From NCBI GenBank assembly GCA_014192625.1, contig BJHM01000013.1, forward strand, positions 1-64,000: a stretch of 64,000 bases of DNA, read 5' to 3'. The notes below the pieces were generated by a model that did no database searches, was not told where the DNA came from, and saw only the letters and a program-made list of their open reading frames with translations. The position numbers and the translations under genes were made by a program. Shown here piece by piece: positions 1 through 9,795 of this stretch. The stretch comes from Planctomycetota bacterium. Its GTDB lineage: Bacteria; Planctomycetota; UBA1135; UBA2386. How positions within the stretch are numbered: position 1 is the first letter of the stretch; each line of letters starts with the position of its first letter.

Positions 1-1148
1 GGAGCTGGACGCAGGCCGCCGCGACTGCCCAAGGGCCAGGAATTCGCTACAACCAAACAATGTCGTACGACAGCATTCGTGCAAAGACCGTGATGTTTGG
101 GGGATACAATGGCAGCTACCTCGGCGACACCTGGGAGTGGGATGGTGCCACTTGGGCGCAGCGCGCTGCGACTGGGCCTTTGAGTCGCTACGCACACGCG
201 ATGTGTTACGACAGCAGGCGCGCTAGAACCGTGATGTTTGGCGGATACAATACAGGCCCACTCGGCGACACCTGGGAGTGGGACGGCGCATTTTGGACGC
301 AGATCCAATTGACCAGCCCTGTGCCGGTCAGTCGATACGGCCACGCGATGTCCTACAACAGCAGTAGCGCTAGGACCGTGATGTTTGGGGGATACAATGG
401 AATTAGCTACCTCGGCGACACTTGGGAATGGGATGGTACCAACTGGACGCAGGTAGCTTTGACTGCCCAAGGGCCGGGGATTCGCGACTACCATAAGATG
501 TCATACGACAGCAGTAGTGCTAGGACGGTGATGTTTGGCGGCCAAAACGGCAGCAGCTATTTAGGCGATACTTGGACATGGGATGGCGCCACTTGGTCAC
601 AGGTCAATTCGAATGCCCAAGGGCCGGCTAGTCGATCCAACCACGTGATGTCTTACGACAGCAGGCGCAGGAAGACCGTGATGTTTGGCGGGCGAAATAG
701 CGGCAATCTCGACGACGTATGGGAGTTCCGTTTTCTTAGCGCATCTGCATTAGCATACGGCACTGGCTGCGGCAGCCCTTCACTTACAATATCCCCAGGA
801 ACGCTGCCACAGATCAACACCATCGCGCAGGCATTGCTGTCCAGTATCCCGTCCTCGGTTGCTTTCGTCAGTTTGGGATGGAGTAACACAAGTGCAGGTG
901 CTTTTGCGCTACCAATGCCCCTCGATGGATTTGGCATGCCCGGCTGCTTACTATTACAATCCGCTGAAATCATTTTACTACCCGTAATATCAACCGGATC
1001 AGCCACTGAGACATTTAGCTTGCCGCTACCAAATATTGCAGGCCTCCAAGGCATGCACATCTACTTGCAAGGCTGGGCCATCGCGCAAAACTACAACTTA
1101 GGAAACCTAGTCACCAGTAATGGCCTCGAATGGATCATCGGCTTATAA
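1..1148 (+). CDS. Kelch-repeat secreted protein, 5' end outside window
   Basis: Reading frame is open from base 3, and the translation before the first ATG (base 60) already fits the repeat (…SWTQAAATAQGPG), so the gene starts upstream of the window. About five repeats of ~55-60 residues alternate 'TVMFGGYN' and 'GDTWEWDG', the pattern of Kelch/galactose-oxidase-type beta-propeller blades. The last ~130 residues form a separate domain with GTGCG, FGMPGC, 'MHIYLQGWA' and 'SNGLEWIIGL', shared with proteins at 19.0 kb, 18.2 kb and (more loosely) 47.1 kb. By family knowledge such propellers are extracellular binding modules; the C-terminal domain has no function I know and may be a surface-attachment or sorting module. 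The signal peptide would lie outside the window. A good terminator follows 48 bases after the stop. Confidence 0.85.
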   Translation, partial: SWTQAAATAQGPGIRYNQTMSYDSIRAKTVMFGGYNGSYLGDTWEWDGATWAQRAATGPLSRYAHAMCYDSRRARTVMFGGYNTGPLGDTWEWDGAFWTQIQLTSPVPVSRYGHAMSYNSSSARTVMFGGYNGISYLGDTWEWDGTNWTQVALTAQGPGIRDYHKMSYDSSSARTVMFGGQNGSSYLGDTWTWDGATWSQVNSNAQGPASRSNHVMSYDSRRRKTVMFGGRNSGNLDDVWEFRFLSASALAYGTGCGSPSLTISPGTLPQINTIAQALLSSIPSSVAFVSLGWSNTSAGAFALPMPLDGFGMPGCLLLQSAEIILLPVISTGSATETFSLPLPNIAGLQGMHIYLQGWAIAQNYNLGNLVTSNGLEWIIGL

Positions 1149-1195
1149 CGATAAGTCTGTGAAAAGACATGCAGATAACGCTCCATTTGCCAACT

Positions 1196-1224
1196 CCGTG
1201 TCTGGGCATTAGGACACGGTTTTT
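1196..1224 (+). terminator. Rho-independent terminator of the Kelch gene
   Basis: Seven-bp perfect stem CCGTGTC (1196-1202) / GACACGG (1213-1219), 10-base loop, then five T (1220-1224). It sits just after the Kelch gene and before the convergent peptidase gene. Confidence 0.8.
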
Positions 1225-1383
1225 GTGAAGTGATGCTACCTGCCAAATGGCTTAAATCAGGATCAAACATACTTTGATCCCTTGCGCAGGCAAATAATAA
1301 CACAGTAGCTACAATGGATTGAGCACACTAAAGAAAGTGCTATAACGCGCCAGCGTTGCCCCAATAGGCCCAACATAACTGCG

Positions 1384-2139
1384 TCATTTCTTTACGGGAG
1401 CGACCGGTTGCAAGGTTTGCGGCAAAGGGCCCCAGATCTCAACCATCAAAGCGTAAATCAAAGGCTCGGCCTGCATGAGCTCACCGGTCACAAAGGGATA
1501 AAAATCATTAGAGCCAAAGTAACTCTCCGACATCTCAGCAAAAAATTCTTGCGCATTGGTCAGGCCGTAGTGCTCCCGAGTATTGCCAGGACTGTTGAGT
1601 ACTGATTTATATTTGCCGCTGGCAACAAACTTCTCCCAAGCGCCGATCACCCGCGGATCATCAAAGGAAAGCACCTGATCGTGATAGGCATGCGCCAATT
1701 CATGCAGCACAACCCAAGGCATTCGGTGATTCTCCGATGGTGATAAAAAATCATCCACCCTTGGAATATGAACACATTTTGCAAGCGCCTCGCTATAGCC
1801 ATTTGCCTTCAGCCACAAAGCGCTGGGGTGATACTGCATAACCATCAAATCTTTACAATCAAGATCAAGCTCAATAGTAACGGCTCGAAGTTTTGCGAGC
1901 GATTCTTCTGGCACCACAAACGTGATGGCGACCAACCGAGCAAATAATAATCTTATCGCGCGATCACCTAGCACAGCACCATCGCCACTGAGCAAGCGGT
2001 CGTCGATACGCACAGAAAAACCCTCAATGATGCGCGTAGTATGCGAATGAGATCCAACTGAAGACTGGAAAAAAACCGCCGCGAAAAAGACAACCGAACA
2101 AAACGCGCCGAGAATCGCTTGCATAAAACTATTTGTCAT
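1384..2139 (-). CDS. Secreted zinc metallopeptidase, anthrax-lethal-factor-like fold
   Basis: 251 residues. The N-terminus has a hydrophobic segment (residues ~8-26) that reads as a signal peptide or anchor. The zinc-binding HExxH motif is present as HELAH near residue 146, followed about 50 residues later by 'NAQEFFAEMSESYFG', which supplies a downstream Glu as the likely third ligand. This arrangement, with the Tyr-Gly and the 'EFFAE' helix, resembles the lethal-factor-like (ATLF/M34-like) peptidase group. Several Planctomycetota encode secreted members with unknown substrates. It stands alone, convergent with the Kelch gene and upstream of nothing on its own strand. Peptidase activity is an inference from the motif; substrate unknown. 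Confidence 0.75.
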   Translation of the reverse strand: MTNSFMQAILGAFCSVVFFAAVFFQSSVGSHSHTTRIIEGFSVRIDDRLLSGDGAVLGDRAIRLLFARLVAITFVVPEESLAKLRAVTIELDLDCKDLMVMQYHPSALWLKANGYSEALAKCVHIPRVDDFLSPSENHRMPWVVLHELAHAYHDQVLSFDDPRVIGAWEKFVASGKYKSVLNSPGNTREHYGLTNAQEFFAEMSESYFGSNDFYPFVTGELMQAEPLIYALMVEIWGPLPQTLQPVAPVKK

Positions 2140-2275
2140 GATGAAAAAGAATGATCAAGAACCGGCAAGGAATTAAATAATAAGATAATGAAAATATCAA
2201 ACAGAAACACTTGGCTAAGAGGAAAACGCGGCATGAAAATTACCCGACAAAAACTTTGCAAATACCAACTACCAA

Positions 2276-2309
2276 CAAAAAACTGGCACTAACAAAGTAG
2301 TGCCAGTTT
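2276..2309 (-). terminator. Rho-independent terminator of the MFS gene
   Basis: Perfect 12-bp inverted repeat AAACTGGCACTA (2280-2291) / TAGTGCCAGTTT (2298-2309) with a 6-base loop. On the minus strand the stem runs into six T (2282-2277). It lies ~40 bases past the stop of the transporter gene. Confidence 0.88.
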
Positions 2310-2349
2310 AGACAACCACCACAGTCGATTGGCATCTGCAAGAAAAGAA

Positions 2350-3912
2350 TCAGTGAGCATTGCCACCGATAACTTCTGCTCGATAGCCACCGCGGGCGCG
2401 GAACCAGCCAATCAGCAAAAGGTAGCAAACCAGCATAAAGGCAGGGAAAATTGCAATCTTTGCGAGTGCCCCCTGATTGGCACCTTCACGCGCAGCCAAG
2501 ATCTTGTCAGCAGTTATCTTGTCGGTTTTCTCGAGATCCTTAACTTTATCATTATCCACCGCCTGATAGCTGCCAAGAACGTAGGACCCTTCCTTGGCGA
2601 TTTTAGCATAGGAACCTGGAACACTGAGTTCGATCGCCGACTGCGCAGTCCGCTCGGTCATGGCGCCGATGACTGGAGCACCAAGGATGCCTACCGCAAG
2701 CATCCCGATACCACCAATCGCATTGAGCGTAAGCGCGCCACCCTTTGGCGTCTGCTCAGATACGACTGCCAACGTAGTCGGCCAAAAAAACGTCTTGCCA
2801 CATGCATACACAGATGCAGCGATAAAGATCGCAGAAAGGCTTGAGGCTCCGGAAAGACTATAGAGGCCAAGAACCGCGAGTATGGCCGAAACCGCTAGCA
2901 GACCAAGTGGCGAAATTCGACTTACAATCGGGCCTGCGAAAAAGCGCATTACCATCATGATTGCTGAAGTGTAGATAAGAACCCAGAGGCCGTTGCCACC
3001 AATGGCCGCCATCGGCTTCTCCATGATTCCAGAAATTGCGCCATCCGTCCCAAGCTCAGTGGTAGCCAAGGGTATCATTACAAGGCAAAGGAACACGAGG
3101 ATTCCCCGACCAAGCGAGCGACTGTAGAGGCCAAAAGCAATGACCGTGATGGCAAAAATGCCCCATTGATAACTTGCGTCCCAACCAAATACTTGTGCTA
3201 GCTGAGCAGTAATGAGGTAGCTGGCAATCGCAGCTCCAAAGATGCCAAATTCAGCGAGCATCTCACGGTAAGTAGTGCCCGCGGCGACACGCTCATTTGG
3301 CGGGAAATTTGCTCTAGAAAGAATCGCCACGTAAACCAATGCTGGAGCAGCAATGATATACACCAAAATACGCCAGTCCTGATGTGCTTCAGTCCCCAAA
3401 GCGAGGGTCATGAGTCCACCGACCACCAAGCCGCCTGGCCATCCCGCGTGAAGGATATTGAGCCATTTGGCCTTATCCTTGCTGAACATCGTCGCAACAA
3501 CTGGGTTGACATAGGCCTCCACTGTGCCATTGCCAAGGCCTAGGATAACCGACCCCCAATAGAGGTAGTTATACGCTTCAGGCTTTGCCAATGGATCGGC
3601 AGTTATCACGCTATGCGCTTTAAGCGCAAGCAAAGCGTAACCCGCATAACAAACAAACGAAAACCACATTGCAGTTTTATAGCCAATGCGGTCTATAACC
3701 AATGAGAACAAGATAATCGAAATTGCAAACGGCCAAATGCCAGCGCCAAATAAAACACCACTTTGGACGCCATCCAAACCAAAGGTCTTAGGCCACAGAG
3801 TCGGGTCATTAACCAAAAACGCCCTCGTAATAAAGGCGAAAGCAGTTGTAACAAGAGCGATAAAGCAACCTAAAAATAAGGCTTTGCTAGGATCGTTTTT
3901 TTGTGTAATCAT
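2350..3912 (-). CDS. Major facilitator superfamily transporter
   Basis: 520-residue inner-membrane protein with about 12 hydrophobic segments. The N-terminal half carries 'DRIGYK' after TM2, the usual MFS loop 2-3 signature, and 'GNGTVEAYVNPV' in the TM4-5 area. A long hydrophilic loop near residues 430-485 (Lys/Asp/Ala rich) precedes the last membrane segment, which is unusual for the family. The general look is that of the sugar/nucleoside MFS group common in Planctomycetota, but the substrate cannot be read from the sequence. It is a single-gene unit: a strong terminator follows it and a 244-base AT-rich gap precedes it, where its promoter and that of the divergent K+ channel must lie. Confidence 0.85.
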   Translation of the reverse strand: MITQKNDPSKALFLGCFIALVTTAFAFITRAFLVNDPTLWPKTFGLDGVQSGVLFGAGIWPFAISIILFSLVIDRIGYKTAMWFSFVCYAGYALLALKAHSVITADPLAKPEAYNYLYWGSVILGLGNGTVEAYVNPVVATMFSKDKAKWLNILHAGWPGGLVVGGLMTLALGTEAHQDWRILVYIIAAPALVYVAILSRANFPPNERVAAGTTYREMLAEFGIFGAAIASYLITAQLAQVFGWDASYQWGIFAITVIAFGLYSRSLGRGILVFLCLVMIPLATTELGTDGAISGIMEKPMAAIGGNGLWVLIYTSAIMMVMRFFAGPIVSRISPLGLLAVSAILAVLGLYSLSGASSLSAIFIAASVYACGKTFFWPTTLAVVSEQTPKGGALTLNAIGGIGMLAVGILGAPVIGAMTERTAQSAIELSVPGSYAKIAKEGSYVLGSYQAVDNDKVKDLEKTDKITADKILAAREGANQGALAKIAIFPAFMLVCYLLLIGWFRARGGYRAEVIGGNAH

Positions 3913-4156
3913 TTGTTTTTAAGTAAGAAATAAAAATAGAACTGAAAGAAAAAATTTCCAGTAAAAAACCCTAGCGCAAATTTTTTGTGTCGTATTTTGG
4001 CGTCAGTCACACAAAAAAATCACAACCTATTCCTCGTATTTTCAATGTCTTACGCAAATGAGCTAATCAAATTGCCACCAAATAGAAAACTTATGCTGGT
4101 TGGCAAGTCGAAAAAAGGCAAGCTAAACAACTCCTAGAAAATGGCAAACTAAGATA

Positions 4157-4972
4157 GTGACCATTCGCAACCAAACCTACCAGCTGCTCACTGGCAAGCC
4201 TTCAAACGGCCGCCTCGCAATCATCGTAAAGTCTTCGCTAGCAGGACTGATACTTGCAAACGTCGTCGCAGTCATAGTTGAGACCGTGCCGTGGATCCGG
4301 AAAGAAGGCGCGAACTTTTTCAGGCCGTTCGAAACAATTTCAGTTGTGATTTTTTCGATCGAATACCTGCTGCGGCTCTGGTCAGCACCAGAAAATCCAA
4401 GGGCCAAGAAAGGATTACTCGGCAGACTTATCTGGGCGATCTCACCAAGCTCACTGATCGACCTCTTAGCAATTCTGCCGTCTATTTATCCAATCGGCAA
4501 TTTGGATTTGCGCTCGATTCGCATGCTGCGCTTGCTACGCATTGTTCGGCTGGCAAACATGAGTCGTTATTCGGTTGCGCTGCAATCACTACTCAACGTG
4601 GTGCGCATGAAAGCAATCGATTTGCTCTCTCTGCTTATTTTACTCATGACATTACTGATAGTTTCATCAACTCTTATGTATTTCCTCGAATGTGAAGCAC
4701 AGCCACAGGATTTTTCCAGCATTCCAGCTTCTATGTGGTGGGGAATAAACACACTCACAACTGTCGGATACGGCGACCAAGCACCTCTGACAAATGCTGG
4801 AAGATTTCTTGGTGGCATAATTTCAATCTTGGGAATCATCATGTTTGCACTTCCAGCAGGCTTGCTCGGCTCCGCATTTGTCGAAGAACTTAACAAAGCA
4901 AAAAAAGAGCGGCATTTGCACCTTGCAGGAGATCATGACGCAGGTAAGAAATGTTCGCACTGTGGGCAATAA
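4157..4972 (+). CDS. Voltage-gated-type potassium channel (6TM)
   Basis: 271 residues starting at a GTG. Six hydrophobic segments; S4 is recognisable as 'RSIRMLRLLRIVRLANMSRY' with Arg every third or fourth residue (near residues 118-137), and the pore helix/selectivity filter is 'TLTTVGYGDQAP', the TVGYGD signature of K+ channels. Length and order match bacterial Kv-type channels. The cytoplasmic tail is short and ends in 'CSHCGQ', a single CxxC pair that could bind metal or respond to redox state, though one pair alone is weak evidence. The gene is divergent from the MFS transporter and convergent with the STAS-kinase gene; no partner gene is apparent. Confidence 0.9.
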   Translation: MTIRNQTYQLLTGKPSNGRLAIIVKSSLAGLILANVVAVIVETVPWIRKEGANFFRPFETISVVIFSIEYLLRLWSAPENPRAKKGLLGRLIWAISPSSLIDLLAILPSIYPIGNLDLRSIRMLRLLRIVRLANMSRYSVALQSLLNVVRMKAIDLLSLLILLMTLLIVSSTLMYFLECEAQPQDFSSIPASMWWGINTLTTVGYGDQAPLTNAGRFLGGIISILGIIMFALPAGLLGSAFVEELNKAKKERHLHLAGDHDAGKKCSHCGQ

Positions 4973-5104
4973 ATTGTCTAGGGATGCTTTCTTGCTAAAA
5001 AATCTTTCCCGTAATAAGCCGATAAAGAACCAAAAACTTTCGACTCATTGCGCATGCTTGAAGAAAAACGTCAGATAATTAGGTGACAATATTTTCCGCT
5101 CGGA

Positions 5105-7351
5105 TTACTCTGCGTCCCACTTTAGCGAACTTAGCAAGCGTTCGAGACAAAGCCCTGCAGAAAATGCTGCCGCTCGCTTACATTCGATTCCGGCTTGAAC
5201 GTAGCATACGATCGGCGCAGTCCACTGAAATAGCGGCAGCAAGTACGCTCCTTCGTGCATAAAACTGGAAACACGATCCGCAGCAAGCCGACGAAGTGTG
5301 TGAATCACTTTTTGTGCTTGCACCAGCATTGGGTCAGGATTACCTGACCAGATCGTTTCCTGGGGCGAAAAAATGTTTCCAACTAGTAGACTTTCTGTGA
5401 CTCGCAAAACTTTGGCAACGTCAAGCGAGTCAGAAATGCGCGTCAATTGCAGCAAGACAATAGGTTCAAGTCGCGCAAAATCAGAAGCTACGTTTCGTTC
5501 CTTAGTCTCTGAAAAATCAATTACATAGATATTATTACGCTCGTCAACCAAAATATTATTTAGGTTGAAGTCGCCATGGGTGATACTTTTATTCCATTCT
5601 GCAGTGTAAGCCAGATAAGAGTCATATCGGTGCTTAATAAACCAAAATGGATTAACAACTTCCCGACTCAGTTCAGCACAATATAGACGAGGATTTTCAA
5701 TATCTATAGCAAGCAAATCTTGGGCTATTTCAGGCAGCTTAGGAAAAACAGACCTTAAATCATGGTCCTTAAAAGGATTTAGCTTTTTTGGTTTTGCCTG
5801 CCCAAACCACGGGGCCAGCACATTTTCTGCAGTATCCTGAAGAATCGACAGGACTTTATCTATGTCTCCCAAAAGAAAAATTGACTCTAGCGACCTGAGC
5901 TTTGATTCGACACCTGTTATTCCCACAAAATTATACCGCAGGCCGGTATAGTCGCCATGCGAGGCTTTCCCGAACAGCACTGTTGCATTGTTTAATATGA
6001 AAGGCCTGACTGATTCGTGATAAGCCAATTCTTCGCGCTTCGCTATTTTAAATTGGCTTATTTTCAGCACCGTTGGCAGCGTCTTACGACCTGAAATATC
6101 GTATGTTTCGGCGGCAAAGGTTGAAGAAGTGAATCCGCCGGTCAGCCTCTTTAGAATAACACGTGATTCTTCCGTGAAAATTGACCGGATGATAATCTCC
6201 CAATCATCCGGAATTGTCTCTTCAACTATAATTTGCATTCGCTCCTCAATACAACTTCGCACTGCTGGAGATGCCTCAAACCAAATACGACAGTCATCAA
6301 TAACAGATTCTGAAGTTAAATTGACCACGCTTGGCACATCATCCGAACTCAACGCCAGCATTGCCGATCGAATAGTTGTCATTCCACCGATGGGCAACGG
6401 CTGCTCGCCTCGGATAGCTACCCATTGCTCTCTAGATAAATTTTTCGTGCCGATCAGCACCGCCTGCTTGCCATTGATATTACATGATACACAAGCGATA
6501 AAATCTTTTGCGCCACGCTCATTAGCAAAACTATTTGTGTCCTGCTTTATTTGCGCTAGCAACAAAGTTGATTGCGCGTCGAAAATGTCCCTACCATCAC
6601 CGTTGATTTTTACCGCCCACGAAACAAATGCAAACGCCTTCTCCGGGCTTGCCGCCTGCATAAAATCACTGATGTGGGCCGGAGTCATCACTGCAAAAAG
6701 ACTGCCTGTGCTTACAAATAAACCTGCGTTCTCACTTGTTTGTTTTTCGCCACTACCAAATCCGCCAAAACCGATGGATATACCTAATTCGCGCAAGCTA
6801 ACCGGCATCATCTTTGCACTGTTATTTGACTCAAATATGGTCAGAGTCATGGGAATTGCACCCCTTCGATTTTTATAGGAGATCCCGGACGAAGCGACCA
6901 TGCCCACCCCTTCGACCATTGAATCTGCTGGTAAATCGTCAGCTAAGGCATCTGCCATGCACTCAAAATAGTCCCAATGATCTTTCAAGCCGGCCGTAGT
7001 GAACAAGTCTTGGATGCTTGGCTTTAGGCCAACTAACCTGGGCCGTTTCCCATTCGAACGAAGTCGCTTTGCGAGCTTTATCAGAGATCGTATTCCAGCA
7101 CTCGAAACAAACTTCAGCGCAGAAACCTCCCATACCGTTGGAACTAAAACCACTGACGCTACAAAGGCATCCGCTTTTTCGGCTCCTACTGCGTCTAGGT
7201 TCCCATAAAACGATAGCACCTCGGCGCCTTTGTAATTGGAGGTCGACACACTCAATGACATAACTTCTACCCACAGCCGAGTCGATTTGCGGAATGTCTC
7301 AGGCAACCTAGAATTCTCATTATCTCCATCTGCGCATCTCCCGTCAACCAT
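5105..7351 (-). CDS. STAS domain fused to a kinase/phosphotransferase-like domain
   Basis: 748 residues. Residues ~45-129 are a STAS domain: the acceptor region reads 'FVSSAGIRSL', keeping Ser83-Ser84-Gly but lacking the usual Asp before the Ser. Residues ~150-390 are a middle domain I cannot assign; its strand pattern ('GLFVSTGSLFAVM … QSTLLLAQI … ACVSCNINGKQAVLIG') is loosely like a decayed PP2C phosphatase. Residues ~395-748 are an APH/choline-kinase-like domain: glycine-rich 'LTGGFTSSTF' (403-412), 'VLKI' Lys430, catalytic 'HGDFNLNN' with H592, D594, N599, and metal-binding 'VIDFSET'. It recalls the kinase-like TCAD9 domain described in bacterial conflict systems, an assignment I hold only moderately. 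Start 7351 has AGGA 5 bases upstream; ATG at 7261 (Met31) is also plausible because STAS begins there. A regulatory or signalling role is inferred. Confidence 0.72.
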   Translation of the reverse strand: MVDGRCADGDNENSRLPETFRKSTRLWVEVMSLSVSTSNYKGAEVLSFYGNLDAVGAEKADAFVASVVLVPTVWEVSALKFVSSAGIRSLIKLAKRLRSNGKRPRLVGLKPSIQDLFTTAGLKDHWDYFECMADALADDLPADSMVEGVGMVASSGISYKNRRGAIPMTLTIFESNNSAKMMPVSLRELGISIGFGGFGSGEKQTSENAGLFVSTGSLFAVMTPAHISDFMQAASPEKAFAFVSWAVKINGDGRDIFDAQSTLLLAQIKQDTNSFANERGAKDFIACVSCNINGKQAVLIGTKNLSREQWVAIRGEQPLPIGGMTTIRSAMLALSSDDVPSVVNLTSESVIDDCRIWFEASPAVRSCIEERMQIIVEETIPDDWEIIIRSIFTEESRVILKRLTGGFTSSTFAAETYDISGRKTLPTVLKISQFKIAKREELAYHESVRPFILNNATVLFGKASHGDYTGLRYNFVGITGVESKLRSLESIFLLGDIDKVLSILQDTAENVLAPWFGQAKPKKLNPFKDHDLRSVFPKLPEIAQDLLAIDIENPRLYCAELSREVVNPFWFIKHRYDSYLAYTAEWNKSITHGDFNLNNILVDERNNIYVIDFSETKERNVASDFARLEPIVLLQLTRISDSLDVAKVLRVTESLLVGNIFSPQETIWSGNPDPMLVQAQKVIHTLRRLAADRVSSFMHEGAYLLPLFQWTAPIVCYVQAGIECKRAAAFSAGLCLERLLSSLKWDAE

Positions 7352-7513
7352 CTAGTCCTGCTGCGCGTATATTTAGAATCGCTGGATCTGCAGTAATATA
7401 AATTTATGAATACCTGGATCTGACCTGCAGACTTACTTAAAATAGTTATGATGCCAGATTTAGTCATAGTTTGCAGAAATATTATTCCGCAGGCATGCTT
7501 CCTCATTATCTGT

Positions 7514-9010
7514 CTAAAAATCATGCTCCCAATCGAGTGAACGGCTGACCGCCTTTTTCCAACCTTCATAGAGTCGGTTGCGAGTTGCGTCCGCCATGGA
7601 CGGCATAAATTCACGGTCAAGCGCCCAGTTGCTCACTATGTCATCGAGGCCATCCCAATAGCCAACGGCCAAACCTGCGAGATACGCAGCGCCTAAGGCA
7701 GTCGTCTCAGGCACCACTGGTCGGCGCACTGGCACCGCCAGAATGTCCGCCTGAAACTGTAGCATCGTCGCGTTTGCCGCAGCACCACCATCCACTTTCA
7801 GGGTATTTAGTGGTAATAGAGCCTCGACTTGCATCACTTCTAATACGTCTCGCGTCTGAAATGCCATCGCATCCACTGCAGCACGAGCGATGTGAGCCAT
7901 CTTGGTATTGCGCGTCAGGCCAACAATCGCTCCCCGGGCGCGCGGATCCCAGTAAGGCGCGCCAAGACCAACAAACGCCGGCACCATATAGACACCATCA
8001 GTATCGGGCACCTGGTTCATCAAGCTTTCCACAGCAGCCGAGTTCGGGATTGCCTGCAAGCCGTCGCGCAACCATTGCACGGCAGCGCCCGCCACAAACA
8101 CGGACCCTTCGAGCGCATAGGTAGTTTTACTGCCGATTTGCCATGCCACCGTGGTTAACAGCCCCTTGTGCGAAGGCACGGGTTTGTTACCGGTATTTAG
8201 CAACATAAAGCAGCCAGTTCCGTAGGTGTTTTTAGCCGAACCTGGAGCAAAACATGCCTGACCGAACAGAGCTGCCTGCTGGTCGCCCGCATCGCCAGCT
8301 ATCGGCACTGCAGCGCCAAATAATGCTGGTTCCGTGTGTCCGTAGACCTCACTTGAGGAGCGCACCTCTGGCAGCATTGCCCTTGGCACATCGAGCAATC
8401 TCAACAGCTCATCATCCCACTGCAACGTGTGGATATTGAACAGCAACGTCCGGCTTGCATTGCTCACATCTGTAACGTGACATCTGCCGCCAGACAGGCG
8501 CCAGATCAAAAATGTGTCCACCGTGCCAAACAAGATCTCGCCACGCGCAGCCCGCGCCCGCAATCCGTCATGAGTATCAAGCAGGTGCTTGATCTTTGTA
8601 CCTGAAAAGTAAGGGTCGATTAAAAGACCTGTCTTACTGCGAAACAATGGCTCATGGCCTTCTTTCTTTAAACGATCACAAATTGATGCCGTCACGCGAC
8701 TCTGCCAAACGATTGCGTTCGCAACTGCTTTGCCAGTTGATTTCTCCCAAATAATGGTAGTTTCGCGCTGGTTGGTCACACCGATTGCTGCTAAATCTGC
8801 AATCTTACAGCAACTTTTTGCAATAGCCTGCTTGGCAGTTTGCAACTGCGATGACCAAATTGCCTCTGGATCGTGCTCGACATGGCCAGGCCCAGGAAAT
8901 ATCTGCGGAAACTCTTGCTGCGACTTGGATACAACCCGTCCGCTCTTATCAAAAACAATGGCGCGACTCGATGTTGTGCCTTGATCGAGGGCGAGAATGT
9001 AACGGCTCAT
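7514..9010 (-). CDS. glpK: Glycerol kinase
   Basis: 498 residues, the standard length of this FGGY-family enzyme. It phosphorylates glycerol to sn-glycerol 3-phosphate with ATP in the cytoplasm. The N-terminal phosphate-binding loop '[16 protein letters not shown]', '[12 protein letters not shown]' and the ATP-site segment '[10 protein letters not shown]' (in the 'NTYGTGCF' form) are all present, as is the C-terminal '[19 protein letters not shown]'. The gene overlaps the upstream facilitator gene by four bases (7514-9010 versus 9007-9795), so the two are surely co-translated: import followed by trapping of glycerol. No glycerol-3-phosphate dehydrogenase or regulator is visible nearby. No oddities seen. 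Confidence 0.97.
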   Translation of the reverse strand: MSRYILALDQGTTSSRAIVFDKSGRVVSKSQQEFPQIFPGPGHVEHDPEAIWSSQLQTAKQAIAKSCCKIADLAAIGVTNQRETTIIWEKSTGKAVANAIVWQSRVTASICDRLKKEGHEPLFRSKTGLLIDPYFSGTKIKHLLDTHDGLRARAARGEILFGTVDTFLIWRLSGGRCHVTDVSNASRTLLFNIHTLQWDDELLRLLDVPRAMLPEVRSSSEVYGHTEPALFGAAVPIAGDAGDQQAALFGQACFAPGSAKNTYGTGCFMLLNTGNKPVPSHKGLLTTVAWQIGSKTTYALEGSVFVAGAAVQWLRDGLQAIPNSAAVESLMNQVPDTDGVYMVPAFVGLGAPYWDPRARGAIVGLTRNTKMAHIARAAVDAMAFQTRDVLEVMQVEALLPLNTLKVDGGAAANATMLQFQADILAVPVRRPVVPETTALGAAYLAGLAVGYWDGLDDIVSNWALDREFMPSMADATRNRLYEGWKKAVSRSLDWEHDF

Positions 9011-9795
9011 GCTGCGGTCTTTTTAGGATGGTGCTTATCAATTAGCATGTCATACAAAATCACACCCACGGTAGCGCCCAATGAAGGCCCAATTATCGGG
9101 ATCCACCAATAACTATTTTTTGCAGTAAAAACACTACTGCCCCACCCAGCCAAACTGGTGAAGAGTCGCGGCCCGAAGTCGCGCGCCGGATTGATCGCGT
9201 AACCGGCGTTAAATCCAAATCCCATGCCGATGGCGACCACAAGGCCACCAACAAGCGGTGCGACTAGCCAAGCTGGTGGGGCCGCATTGCGCTGGTCGGT
9301 CACAGCAAGCACTCCAACCATCAACAAAATCGTGCCGACGATTTGATCCACTAGTCCACCTAACAGCGTGAGATACGGCTGCGGATAAGTTGCAAAAATT
9401 CCTGCCGTGGCTTTTGCTCCCTCTACTAATCGGGTGCCGCCATCAAACGCGGAAAAAGCTTCTCGGTAGGTGAACCACACCACCGCCGCCGCGAAAAAGG
9501 CCCCCACAGTCTGCGCTAACGCATATGGTGCGACCTTTCCCCATGGAAACCGGCGGTGCACAGCTAATGCAAGGGTGATTGCAGGGTTCAGGTGAGCACC
9601 TGATATTCCTGCAGCGACGTATACCCCTAGCATCACCGCCAAACCAAATCCTAGGTTGATACTTAGCTGCGAACCGGCCGCGTCATTGCTCAACACTTTT
9701 TGAGCAACACAACCAACCCCGATGCAAATAACAATAAAAGTCCCCAGAAACTCGGCAGCAAATTCACGCGAAGTGCCTTTCAACATGGCTATCAC
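9007..9795 (-). CDS. glpF: Glycerol facilitator, aquaporin family
   Basis: 262-residue MIP-family channel. Both NPA boxes are present: '[13 protein letters not shown]' and '[13 protein letters not shown]'; the Asp after the second NPAR is the residue typical of aquaglyceroporins rather than water-only channels. Six membrane segments plus two half-helices fit the length. It lets glycerol diffuse through the inner membrane, where the coupled kinase (4-base overlap) traps it. The start at ATG 9795 is followed by '[17 protein letters not shown]', whose Glu in TM1 is conserved in the family. The formaldehyde dehydrogenase gene lies 146 bases upstream on the same strand and could share its transcript. 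Confidence 0.95.
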   Translation of the reverse strand: MIAMLKGTSREFAAEFLGTFIVICIGVGCVAQKVLSNDAAGSQLSINLGFGLAVMLGVYVAAGISGAHLNPAITLALAVHRRFPWGKVAPYALAQTVGAFFAAAVVWFTYREAFSAFDGGTRLVEGAKATAGIFATYPQPYLTLLGGLVDQIVGTILLMVGVLAVTDQRNAAPPAWLVAPLVGGLVVAIGMGFGFNAGYAINPARDFGPRLFTSLAGWGSSVFTAKNSYWWIPIIGPSLGATVGVILYDMLIDKHHPKKTAA

